DNA of 64,000 bases from Fen-1308 sp035319125 (GTDB taxonomy: Bacteria; Nitrospirota; Thermodesulfovibrionia; Thermodesulfovibrionales; Dissulfurispiraceae), in contig DATHDG010000028.1 of NCBI GenBank assembly GCA_035319125.1, positions 50,905 to 114,904 of the forward strand. Direction: 5' to 3'. The notes beneath the pieces were generated by a model. The model did no database searches and was not told the origin of the DNA. It worked only from the letters and a program-made list of their open reading frames with translations. Each line of letters starts with the position of its first letter. The first letter of the stretch is position 1. A program made the translations under genes and the position numbers. This document shows, piece by piece, positions 35,503 to 43,550 of the stretch.

Positions 35503-36291
35503 ATGAACATTGAGCATTTAAGGAATATCGGCAGGCAGCTCTTTGCCGAATTTGGTGCCGTTCGCTTGCGGCCTTTTACATCTGAGGCTTTGGGCAAAGG
35601 GGCTGGAGGTGACATTACCTATAGGATCGACAAAACTGCCGAGGAGATCATTATATCGGGTCTCGAACGAACAGGAGAGCCGCTTCGAATAGTCTCGGAG
35701 GAATATGGACTGAAAGATGCTTCAGCAGCAGGGCCACAGATAATTATAGACCCTGTAGATGGCAGCAGGAACGCCGTGAACGGAGTGCCTTTTTATTGCA
35801 CGTCGATTGCGGTCTGCGAAGGCGGGACATTCGGAGATATATCCCTTGGCTACGTAATCAACCTTTTGACGGGCGACGAATTTTGGGCCGAAAAAGGCAA
35901 GGGGGCATTCTTCAACGGCGGGAGGATATCGAGCCAGGCCGACGACATCTTTTATCTTGCGGCATTCGAGACGCAGGTGCCCGGCAGGGACATTCAGAAG
36001 ATCGTGAGGCTGCTGTCGGAGGCAAGGAAGACTCGCTGCTGGGGGGCTACGGCCCTGGACCTTGCGCTTCTCGCATACGGCGCCGTCAGTGTTTTTGTAG
36101 CGCCTGCGGCATCGCGGAGCTTCGATTTCGCAGCGGGATATCTCCTGGTGAAAGAGTCCGGAGGTGTAATCACAGATACGTCCGGTAAAAGTCTTGATGA
36201 CATAGCGGCGGGGCTGCATACCCGCACTCCCTTGCTCGCATCCGGCAATCTGAAGCTTCACGAAGCAGCTCTGAGACTGCTGAATGGCTGA
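35503..36291 (+). CDS. Inositol monophosphatase-family sugar phosphatase
   Basis: The protein is 262 residues, starting at ATG 35503 (MNIEHLRNIG); the frame is open further upstream but overlaps the hisC start. Metal-binding motifs are VSEEYG, IIDPVDGSRNAVNGVPFYCTS and the SFDFAAGYLL aspartate. The insertion-poor layout resembles the archaeal-type IMPase/FBPase group. It probably dephosphorylates inositol-1-phosphate, fructose-1,6-bisphosphate or a related sugar phosphate in the cytoplasm. Confidence 0.85.
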   Translation: MNIEHLRNIGRQLFAEFGAVRLRPFTSEALGKGAGGDITYRIDKTAEEIIISGLERTGEPLRIVSEEYGLKDASAAGPQIIIDPVDGSRNAVNGVPFYCTSIAVCEGGTFGDISLGYVINLLTGDEFWAEKGKGAFFNGGRISSQADDIFYLAAFETQVPGRDIQKIVRLLSEARKTRCWGATALDLALLAYGAVSVFVAPAASRSFDFAAGYLLVKESGGVITDTSGKSLDDIAAGLHTRTPLLASGNLKLHEAALRLLNG

Positions 36292-36409
36292 GATAACTAT
36301 TTGTATCAAAAAACTTAAAACTTATTTGGGTTCTGTTAAAATGTGTGAATGAAATCACGGGAATTCACGTCAGAACGATACGATGAAATAACGGGATGGT
36401 TTCTTTTAC

Positions 36410-39253
36410 GTGAGCTTGCCTAAAGCAATTTCAGATCTCATCGAGCGGTTCGAGCGGAACCGCGAATCCTATAAATCACCCCATTACAATGAAACCCAGC
36501 TGAGGCGCGAGTTTCTGGACCCGTTTTTCAAGACACTCGGCTGGGATGTAGATAATGAACAGGGATACGCAGAAGCATACAAGGATGTTATCCACGAAGA
36601 CGCCATAAAGATCGGCGGCGGAGTAAAGGCGCCCGACTTCTGCTTCCGCATCGGCGGCGCCCGAAAGTTTTTCCTTGAGGCAAAGAAGCCGTCCGTCTCG
36701 ATAAAGGATGAGCCGAGTCCCGCGTATCAGCTGCGGCGCTATGCATGGAGCGCTAAGCTGCCGCTGAGTATTCTGAGCGATTTTGAAGAATTAGCAGTTT
36801 ACGACTGCCGCATCCGGCCCGACAAATCCGACAAGGCATCCGCCGCGCGAATATTCTATTGCACGGCAAGCGAGTATGCCGAGAAATGGGACTGGATCGC
36901 AGGACATTTTTCGCGGGACGCGGTACTCAAAGGTTCATTCGACAAGTATGCCGAATCCGCCAAAGCCAAGAAAGGCACCGCCGAGGTTGACACCGCGTTC
37001 CTTGCCGAGATAGAGAACTGGCGCAAGATGCTTGCGGGCAATCTCGCTCTCCGCAATGCGGCGCTCAGCCAGCGCGAGCTCAACTTCGCCGTGCAGCGCA
37101 TCATCGACCGCATTATATTCCTGCGCATCTGCGAAGACCGCGGCATAGAGAATTATGGCCAGTTGCTTTCGCTGATAAACGGCAACCGCACCTATACCCG
37201 CCTGTGCCAGATGTTTCAGTCTGCCGACGACCGCTACAATTCAGGCCTTTTTCATTTCAAGAAAGAGAAGGACCGCCACGAAGCGCCTGACGAACTGACC
37301 CTTGATCTCCAGGTTGACGACAAGCTGCTGCGGGAAATACTGGCAGGACTCTACTATCCCGACAGTCCCTATGAATTCAGCGTTCTGCCCGCCGACATCC
37401 TCGGCCAGGTGTATGAACAGTTCCTTGGCAAGGTCATTCGCCTGACGCCCGGCCATCGGGCCGTCATAGACGACAAGCCCGAAGTGAAGAAGGCGGGCGG
37501 CGTATATTACACGCCGACCTACATCGTGGATTATATCGTGCGGCAGACCGTCGGCAAACTTGCAGAAGGCAAAACACCCGCTCAGGTAGCTAAAATGCGC
37601 ATCGTCGATCCGGCCTGCGGCTCGGGCTCGTTTCTGATCGGCGCATATCAATATCTGCTCGACTGGCACCGCGACTGGTATATGAAGGACGATCCGGCCA
37701 AATGGGCGAAAGGGCGTAAGCCCGCGCTCGTGCAGGCATACACGGGCGAGTGGCGGTTGACCATCGATGAGCGCAAACGCATTTTGCTGAACAATATTTA
37801 CGGAGTGGACATAGATTCGCAGGCCGTTGAAGTGACAAAGCTTTCGCTGCTGCTTAAAGTTCTTGAAGGCGAAACCGAACAGAGTCTTCAGACGCTGCGC
37901 CTGTTTCACGGGCGCGCGCTGCCCGACCTCGGAGACAATATCAAGTGCGGCAACTCGCTTATCGGGCCTGACTTTTATGAGCAGCAGATGCTGCCGCTTG
38001 ATGAAGATGAAAGGTTGAGGATTAATGTCTTTGACTGGCAGGCCGAGTTTTCGGAAGTCTTTAAGGCGGGCGGATTTGACGCGGTGATAGGAAATCCGCC
38101 GTATATTCGGATGGAAAGTTTTAAAGAACTTAAAGATTATCTGAAGGCACATGCTTCCATAGAATCTATAGTGGACTTGGCAGGACTACCTGTATTTAAA
38201 GGGGCAACGGTTCGCACAATAATATTAATGACATCGCTCAAAGCGAATAAAATATCAAGCATGTATGCACCCCCTATGTCGCCAGATTTATTTGACGCGG
38301 TTCAAACCCGAACTATTACGATTGACGAAGCTATTCGAGACACCCAGTATGAAGTTGCTACAAATGCACTGGCGCAGCCTGTATGGAGTTTTAGGAAAAG
38401 AATTGAGAAAGACTTATTAAAACGTTTACAAGAGCTATATGCACCATTGATTAAGTATTGTAATGGACAAATTGGTTATGGAATCAAATCTGGGCTGGAA
38501 GCGGCTTTTGTCATTGATGAAAATGTCAAAAATGAACTTGTAAGACGTAATAAGAAGGCTGAAGAGATTATTAAACCATATTTGAACGGTAAAGATGTTC
38601 GGCGCTATGGAATTGATTTTAAGAATACATATCTGATTTACACATATCACGGCATCGATATAAAGAAGTATCCATCAATCGAAGACTACTTGAAACAGTA
38701 TAAAGAACGTCTTCAAAAAAGAGCTACTAAGCAGGAATGGTTTGAACTTCAGCAGCCCCAATTTAATTACGCACAATACTTTGAAAGCCCCAAAATTACA
38801 TTCCCTGATATCGCATTGAATTCCAGGTTTGCCATCGATAATCTTGGCTATTACGGGTCAACGACCACTTTTTTTATTCCATGTGTTGATTTTTACTTGT
38901 TGGGGGTCTTGAATTCACGTTTAGGGAATTATTACTTTATGCAAACTTGCGCAGCTCTTGAAGGGAGAACAGATAAATATTTGCGATTTAAGCGGCAGTA
39001 TGTTGAAGGGCTGCCTGTCCGCCCTATCGATATCGCCAACAAAACTGATAAGTCTCGTCATGACCGTATGGTCGCGCTCATAGAGCAGATGCTCGCGCTG
39101 CACGCCGCAGGAAAAAACCGCCATCGAGCGCCAGATCGCTGCAACCGACAAGCAAATCGACAAGCTTGTCTACGAGCTTTACGATCTCACACCGGAAGAG
39201 GTAAGGATTGTGGAGGGAAACGATTGATGAAAGAGCTACGATTGTTATCATGA
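36410..39253 (+). CDS. Type IIG (Eco57I-like) restriction-modification protein with C-terminal frameshift
   Basis: The read protein has 947 residues. An N-terminal nuclease-like domain (about 30-180; LRREFLDPFF, KAPDFCFRIGGARKFFLEAKKPS, the PD-(D/E)xK pattern) precedes a helical linker. A gamma-class N6-adenine methyltransferase follows (GGVYYTPTYIVDYI, VDPACGSGSFLIGAYQYLL, GNPPYI) and then a target-recognition region. One polypeptide therefore should both cut and methylate. The last ~45 residues in this frame are aberrant. Shifting +1 at the A6 run (39112-39117) restores the usual KTAIERQIAATDKQIDKLVYE tail, ending at 39227. The GTG at 36410 is the assigned start. Confidence 0.8.
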   Translation: MSLPKAISDLIERFERNRESYKSPHYNETQLRREFLDPFFKTLGWDVDNEQGYAEAYKDVIHEDAIKIGGGVKAPDFCFRIGGARKFFLEAKKPSVSIKDEPSPAYQLRRYAWSAKLPLSILSDFEELAVYDCRIRPDKSDKASAARIFYCTASEYAEKWDWIAGHFSRDAVLKGSFDKYAESAKAKKGTAEVDTAFLAEIENWRKMLAGNLALRNAALSQRELNFAVQRIIDRIIFLRICEDRGIENYGQLLSLINGNRTYTRLCQMFQSADDRYNSGLFHFKKEKDRHEAPDELTLDLQVDDKLLREILAGLYYPDSPYEFSVLPADILGQVYEQFLGKVIRLTPGHRAVIDDKPEVKKAGGVYYTPTYIVDYIVRQTVGKLAEGKTPAQVAKMRIVDPACGSGSFLIGAYQYLLDWHRDWYMKDDPAKWAKGRKPALVQAYTGEWRLTIDERKRILLNNIYGVDIDSQAVEVTKLSLLLKVLEGETEQSLQTLRLFHGRALPDLGDNIKCGNSLIGPDFYEQQMLPLDEDERLRINVFDWQAEFSEVFKAGGFDAVIGNPPYIRMESFKELKDYLKAHASIESIVDLAGLPVFKGATVRTIILMTSLKANKISSMYAPPMSPDLFDAVQTRTITIDEAIRDTQYEVATNALAQPVWSFRKRIEKDLLKRLQELYAPLIKYCNGQIGYGIKSGLEAAFVIDENVKNELVRRNKKAEEIIKPYLNGKDVRRYGIDFKNTYLIYTYHGIDIKKYPSIEDYLKQYKERLQKRATKQEWFELQQPQFNYAQYFESPKITFPDIALNSRFAIDNLGYYGSTTTFFIPCVDFYLLGVLNSRLGNYYFMQTCAALEGRTDKYLRFKRQYVEGLPVRPIDIANKTDKSRHDRMVALIEQMLALHAAGKNRHRAPDRCNRQANRQACLRALRSHTGRGKDCGGKRLMKELRLLS

Positions 39254-39359
39254 AACCCAGTTGCTTCCATTTTCTGAACGAGATAGACGAAGACCTTATC
39301 GAAATATTTTGGGGACAAAAGAAAGTCGTAAAACCTTTATCGCGACAACGTTCGTTGGG

Positions 39360-39365
39360 TATAAT
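39360..39365 (+). promoter_or_regulatory. -10 element in front of the mntA remnant
   Basis: A perfect TATAAT lies here, so transcription would begin near 39372. That favours the GTG at 39398 over the ATG at 39368 as the original mntA start. The -35 region is poor. Confidence 0.4.
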
Positions 39366-39397
39366 GAATGAAAGCGTTAATCGGGGCAAGAGTAAAA

Positions 39398-39694
39398 GTG
39401 AAAGAGACAAACACATATATTGCTGAGCTGCTTGGTAGTCTTAAACCCGAGGTGAGGTAGCGCTTCAAGGCAGATCTGCGGGGTATCTTTGGCTCTTATG
39501 TGCGAGGAGAACAAAGAGAGGGCAGTGATCTGGACGTCCTTGTTGAATTCGATGATAATGCAAATCTTTTGCACCTTGTGGGACTTGCGGAATTTCTCGA
39601 GGAAAAGTTGCATCTCAGGTTTGACATAGTGCCCGAAAGTGCTCTGAGAACGGAAATCAGGGAAATCGTTTTGCGGGAAAAAGTAACCATATGA
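39398..39694 (+). pseudogene. mntA-type antitoxin nucleotidyltransferase, interrupted by an amber codon
   Basis: Read through the stop, the frame gives about 98 residues of a minimal nucleotidyltransferase of the HEPN/MNT antitoxin family: ETNTYIAELLGSLKPEVR, a stop, then RFKADLRGIFGSYVRGEQR and EGSDLDVLVEFDD. The GSY...DLD active site is intact. The TAG at 39458-39460 splits the N-terminal helix from the catalytic core. Restart at GTG 39500 would lack the GS motif. The gene overlaps the hepT remnant by four bases (ATGA), the normal arrangement. MntA normally neutralises HepT by adding AMP to it. Confidence 0.8.
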
Positions 39695-39855
39695 GAGACC
39701 AAATATTGTATCTGAAGGACATCCAGGCGGCAATTGCTGCTATTGAAAAGTTCGTGGAAGGCATCGACTTCGAACAATTCAGGGTTGACGACAAAACCTC
39801 CAGCGCGGTAATCAGAAAACTCGAAATAATAGGAGCTGCACCGCAATTACTCTAA
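39691..39855 (+). pseudogene. hepT-type HEPN toxin, truncated
   Basis: A 54-codon frame gives MRDQILYLKDIQAAIAAIEK, VEGIDFEQFRVDDKTSSAVI and RKLEIIGAAPQLL, the first half of a HepT HEPN ribonuclease. Family members are about 110-120 residues and carry the catalytic R-x4-6-H motif in the missing second half. No continuation is found in other frames downstream, so the 3' part seems deleted. The product should be inactive as an RNase. Confidence 0.75.
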
Positions 39856-39951
39856 CTGCAATGGTTTTCGGCTGTTCATTTCGCGACCAATTGGCTTAAA
39901 CCTCCCGGCATATGGTAATTTAACTGTAACACAAATTAAGAAGGAGCTTTC

Positions 39952-40311
39952 ATGGCGGATGTCAAATACAAGGAGTACAGTCCCGAAGAGGACAGGATTT
40001 ATACAGAGGCAATTACGAAGATCAGGGAAGGTATGAAAAACGGGCTGTCCTTTGACAATGCCTGTGATTCAATCAGTGTTGAAAACGAAGAGTTGAGGTC
40101 TTTCATACTTGACGATGCCCTGAAGATCATGATAGCCGAACTGCATTACGGCAAGAGCATGACTTTGGATGAGGTGGCTAAGATATTGAATGTGCCGATA
40201 AACAAGGTGAGCGTTGCAAGCTTACAAATGCTTGAGGACGCAGGCATTGCCGCAGCAGAGCTCAATCGCAAGAACAATCCCGCCCCAAACGCACCTGCAG
40301 GTAATGTCTGA
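39952..40311 (+). CDS. Hypothetical protein, first gene of a redox operon
   Basis: The 119-residue soluble protein is not recognised. It is mostly helical: an acidic N-terminus (EYSPEEDRIYTEAITKIREG), a middle helix pair, and at about 75-105 MTLDEVAKILNVPINKVSVA, which resembles a helix-turn-helix but could equally be a protein-binding helical domain. The Asn/Pro-rich tail is flexible. AAGGAG lies six bases before the ATG. It overlaps the following glutaredoxin gene by eight bases, so it is firmly part of that operon. Confidence 0.7.
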   Translation: MADVKYKEYSPEEDRIYTEAITKIREGMKNGLSFDNACDSISVENEELRSFILDDALKIMIAELHYGKSMTLDEVAKILNVPINKVSVASLQMLEDAGIAAAELNRKNNPAPNAPAGNV

Positions 40312-40570
40312 AATGGGTACTCCTGTGAAGAAAGTAAGACTATATACTCTGAGCACTTGCGCTGTTTGCAATAAGGTGAAGAAATTGTTGGACGAAAAAG
40401 GCATAGCGTATGAGACCATCACAGTCGATGCTCTTGACACCGGTGAGCAATGGCTTACATCCAAAGAAGTTAAGAAATATAATCCGGCCGGGTCATACCC
40501 TACCTTGGTGGTAGAGGAAGTAGTTGTAGGCTTCGATGAGGACCTTATTAAGAAGACTTTAGGCATTTAA
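40304..40570 (+). CDS. Glutaredoxin-family protein
   Basis: The protein is about 88 residues with a thioredoxin fold and the active site STCAVCNKVKKLL (CxxC). YNPAGSYPTLVVEEVVVGFDEDLIKKTLG supplies the cis-Pro (YPT) and C-terminal helix of glutaredoxins. The start may be ATG 40304 or ATG 40313; neither has a strong ribosome-binding site, consistent with translational coupling to the upstream gene. It shares its last base with the FTR start. It is probably the electron acceptor of the neighbouring reductase. Confidence 0.85.
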   Translation: MSEMGTPVKKVRLYTLSTCAVCNKVKKLLDEKGIAYETITVDALDTGEQWLTSKEVKKYNPAGSYPTLVVEEVVVGFDEDLIKKTLGI

Positions 40571-40899
40571 TGACGCCTGAGCGGTTGTATGAGATTCTTT
40601 CTAAATATGCTGCGTCCAAAGGACAGCAGCTCAACAGAGAAAAAGATTTTGTCATTGACATCCTGAAGGGGCTCCTTAAGAATGAGGAGCGATACGGCTA
40701 CAGGTCCTGCCCCTGTCGCCTTGCTTCTGGAATAAAAGAGAAGGACTCTGACATAATTTGCCCTTGTGTTTACAAGGATCCTGACGTGGCAGAATATGGC
40801 AGTTGTTTCTGCGAATTGTATGTGTCTAACGAATGGAATGAAGGAATCATTAAACGCCGGCCAGTGCCTGAACGCAGGCCCTCGGACAAACAGGTTTGA
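40570..40899 (+). CDS. Ferredoxin-thioredoxin reductase catalytic subunit
   Basis: The 109-residue protein has the full FTR-beta cysteine pattern: CPC at 47-49, CPC at 64-66 and CxC at 79-81 (RSCPCRLASG, DIICPCVYKD, YGSCFCELYVS). These bind a 4Fe-4S cluster next to a redox-active disulfide that passes ferredoxin electrons to a thioredoxin-like protein. No variable (FtrV) subunit is adjacent. Location directly after a glutaredoxin-like gene suggests that protein is the substrate. In non-photosynthetic anaerobes this class links reduced ferredoxin to thiol redox. Confidence 0.92.
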   Translation: MTPERLYEILSKYAASKGQQLNREKDFVIDILKGLLKNEERYGYRSCPCRLASGIKEKDSDIICPCVYKDPDVAEYGSCFCELYVSNEWNEGIIKRRPVPERRPSDKQV

Positions 40900-40917
40900 T
40901 AAGGGAGGTTGTATTTG

Positions 40918-41286
40918 ATGGATGGTGAAATGCTTACTCTGCAGGATATAAAGAAGGAGCCTTTTGTAATTGAGCATATCCTATGGAAAATGAAACCTAA
41001 AGATATCATGGAGGCTAAGTTTACGAAGACTGAACATGGTGTGGCTGTGCGCGACGAGATCAAGGGCTATATTTTTTATATTGAGTCAATGGGGAAAGAA
41101 CCTTTGCTTTTTATGATGCGCCATACGGCGATTGATTTCGCAGAGACTATAGCCAAGATCGACGAAGTCCCCATGGAGATGTTGAAAAATGATATTGAGG
41201 CTAATAAAGATGAGCATTATTTCGGGATGTATCCGATAGGCAAAGAAGTTGAAGCCTGGCTCAAGAATGAGCTTGGAGTTAAATAG
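40918..41286 (+). CDS. Hypothetical protein, last gene of the FTR operon
   Basis: This 122-residue soluble protein is not recognised. It is alpha/beta with no cysteines, so it is not a thiol carrier itself. GGGAGG nine bases before ATG 40918 fixes the start. Visible segments are FVIEHILWKMKPKDIMEAKF, a beta-rich middle (GYIFYIESMGKEPLLFMMRH) and a charged helical end. It lies 18 bases after the FTR gene on the same strand, so it is likely co-transcribed. Confidence 0.7.
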   Translation: MDGEMLTLQDIKKEPFVIEHILWKMKPKDIMEAKFTKTEHGVAVRDEIKGYIFYIESMGKEPLLFMMRHTAIDFAETIAKIDEVPMEMLKNDIEANKDEHYFGMYPIGKEVEAWLKNELGVK

Positions 41287-41498
41287 CCTTCTTTGCGGCC
41301 ACCACAACCTTGATGCGGCATGACGAATAAACTCCAAAAGTCCGCCTGTCAGGGTATTCATGATAATTATTTCGCTTGTGTTTGCATCTAATCAGAATAA
41401 AAAGTTGATATGAATGGAAACACTTGCGCAATAAAGATGACAAGAGCTTTTTTTATCACTACTTGCCGGATATTCTTTTCAGGCCTTATGTGCTTGTG

Positions 41499-43385
41499 CT
41501 AAGTCTGCGACAGCCTGGCAGCGACTGTTGGGAAGAGATCCATATTGGTATGCGGCAAGAAAAGTGCCGAGACATATTCATCCATGAACATTTTTGACAC
41601 AGATAGTTCTACATAGGTCATTTTTGAAGCAATTGCCTCAGCTTCCTTCCTCAATTCATCAGAAAGAAGGCATAGATACGCACCGGTTATCGAGGTATTT
41701 CCCATGAAGACATATTTCTCCTCTGATATATCCGGTATCATGCCGAGTAACACTGCTTTGCGGATATTAAGGTAGTTGCCGAATCCCCCGGCAACGTATA
41801 CTTTCTCGATTGCATCGATAGTCAGACCAACCTCGGTTATGAGTGTTGATATTCCGGAATAAATGGCTGCTTTCGCCCTAAGGAGATTTTCTATATCAAC
41901 CTCGGTAAGAATGATATCTTTATGGTGATGTTTATCCTTATATATGACATATTCAAGGCCATCGTCTCCGTGTTTGATGCGATCCGACTTGCCTTCAACA
42001 AATTTTCCTTTCTGATCTATTATCCCAACTAGCAGCATTTCTGATACCGCATCTATCATCCCTGATCCACAAATGCCGAGAGGGCTTCCACCGCCGATGA
42101 CTCGCACAGACGGTTCCAATGTTGATTCGTCGATTACTACTGACTCGATAGCTCCCGGTGTTGCTCTCATGCCACATCTTATCCCGCTGCCCTCAAAACA
42201 TGGCCCTGCCGAGCAGGCAGCGGTCATAATCCATTCATTATTGCCGATCGCTATTTCGCCGTTCGTTCCAATATCCATGAAGAGCGCCAGTTCTGCATTG
42301 CGCGTCATTTTCGACGCCATCACGCCGGCCACAATATCGCCTCCGACATAACTGGCAATGCAAGGCACTGTGTAAACTCTTCCTTGCGGATTTATCGATA
42401 GGTTGGCTGTTGTAGCTCTCCATAATGGGAAACTATTCAATTCAGGAATATATGGCGACTCCCTGATCGATCCTGGGTCAAGGCCCCAGAAGATGTGAGA
42501 CATTGTAGTATTTGCGGCTATAGATGCAGCCTGAACCATATTGCGATCGATGGAATGGCGCTCTGTAATTGATTCCACAATCGTATTAATGTCTGAAACC
42601 ACAGCCTCTCTTAGTTCATCTAATCCAGCGCCTTCAGTAGCATGAACAATTCTTGTAATTACATCATCCCCGAATTTAATCTGAGAATTGTATGTAGATC
42701 CCATGTCTATTACCTTGCCGCTGCTTAAGTCCGCAAGATAAACAACTACAGTCGTTGTCCCTATATCGATAGCCAAGCCGTAGTTTACGTCACCGGGGTC
42801 GCGACTCCAGACCGAAACCGCCTCCTTGCCGTCGACATCATCCTCTACATATGCCAAGGATACCTTCCAGTTAGCTTCTCTTAATATCCTTCCCATTGCG
42901 GCTATGAAACCATGGCGAAATCCCATAGATTCAAGACTATGTTCAGCTAATGTCCGTCTTAACCTATCAAGGTCGCTTATGTTATCTGTAATACTCGGCG
43001 GCGGAAGGTCGACTGATACGGTCTTGACAAGTGGATTCAATTCGACCCCGAACGACTTAAGGTGATCTACGAGATCTTTTGTCTTGGATACTGCTATCTT
43101 GTCACCCATTATAAGGCGGGACTCTTTTGGAATTGAAATGGTTAGACTATCAATCGGATATGTCTGACACGCCAGGACAATTCCTTCCTTCTTTTCATCG
43201 GCAGTCAGTTTTCCGTATGTGTCAGCCTCGAAATTGCCTTCAAGAATAACGACCTTGCATTTGCCGCAGGTGCCCTTGCCCCCGCAGGAGGCGACTAGAT
43301 ACACGCCGGCTCCTTTGAGTGCGGTGAAGATGCTGTCGTCCTTCCGCAGAATAATGTCTTCGCCAGATGTTAAATGTATGTTCAT
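41499..43385 (-). CDS. RACo-like corrinoid-activation ferredoxin/ASKHA protein
   Basis: The 628-residue protein has an N-terminal 2Fe-2S ferredoxin domain with Cys34, Cys40, Cys43 and Cys73 (SCGGKGTCGKC, LACQT). A linker and a large ASKHA-fold (DUF4445) domain follow, with GLAIDIGTTTVVVYL, FMDIGTNGEIAIG and VYVAGGFGNYL. Members reductively reactivate Co(II) corrinoid proteins at the expense of ATP, for the Wood-Ljungdahl corrinoid protein or corrinoid methyltransferases. No methyltransferase or corrinoid gene is adjacent. It is monocistronic and divergent from purL. Confidence 0.88.
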   Translation of the reverse strand: MNIHLTSGEDIILRKDDSIFTALKGAGVYLVASCGGKGTCGKCKVVILEGNFEADTYGKLTADEKKEGIVLACQTYPIDSLTISIPKESRLIMGDKIAVSKTKDLVDHLKSFGVELNPLVKTVSVDLPPPSITDNISDLDRLRRTLAEHSLESMGFRHGFIAAMGRILREANWKVSLAYVEDDVDGKEAVSVWSRDPGDVNYGLAIDIGTTTVVVYLADLSSGKVIDMGSTYNSQIKFGDDVITRIVHATEGAGLDELREAVVSDINTIVESITERHSIDRNMVQAASIAANTTMSHIFWGLDPGSIRESPYIPELNSFPLWRATTANLSINPQGRVYTVPCIASYVGGDIVAGVMASKMTRNAELALFMDIGTNGEIAIGNNEWIMTAACSAGPCFEGSGIRCGMRATPGAIESVVIDESTLEPSVRVIGGGSPLGICGSGMIDAVSEMLLVGIIDQKGKFVEGKSDRIKHGDDGLEYVIYKDKHHHKDIILTEVDIENLLRAKAAIYSGISTLITEVGLTIDAIEKVYVAGGFGNYLNIRKAVLLGMIPDISEEKYVFMGNTSITGAYLCLLSDELRKEAEAIASKMTYVELSVSKMFMDEYVSALFLPHTNMDLFPTVAARLSQT

Positions 43386-43550
43386 ATCGCTGATGTTGTT
43401 GCGCCTCCGCTTATGCTGGCATAGGCAAGTATTAATTTACCGACCGCGGATATTTTTATTCTAACATACATTATAACGGCTCTAAGCTACATATGCATGT
43501 CTTTATAGGTTCTATGCTAAAATTAAACACTTTATCCAAAAGGAGCATTC

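Noticed and set aside
36349..36423. 24-codon frame ahead of the restriction gene
   Set aside because: It is too short, with no ribosome-binding site and no recognisable motif; it overlaps the GTG start out of frame.
39208..39426. 72-codon plus-strand frame between the restriction gene and mntA
   Set aside because: It overlaps the restored restriction-enzyme tail and the mntA start, and the residues resemble no family.
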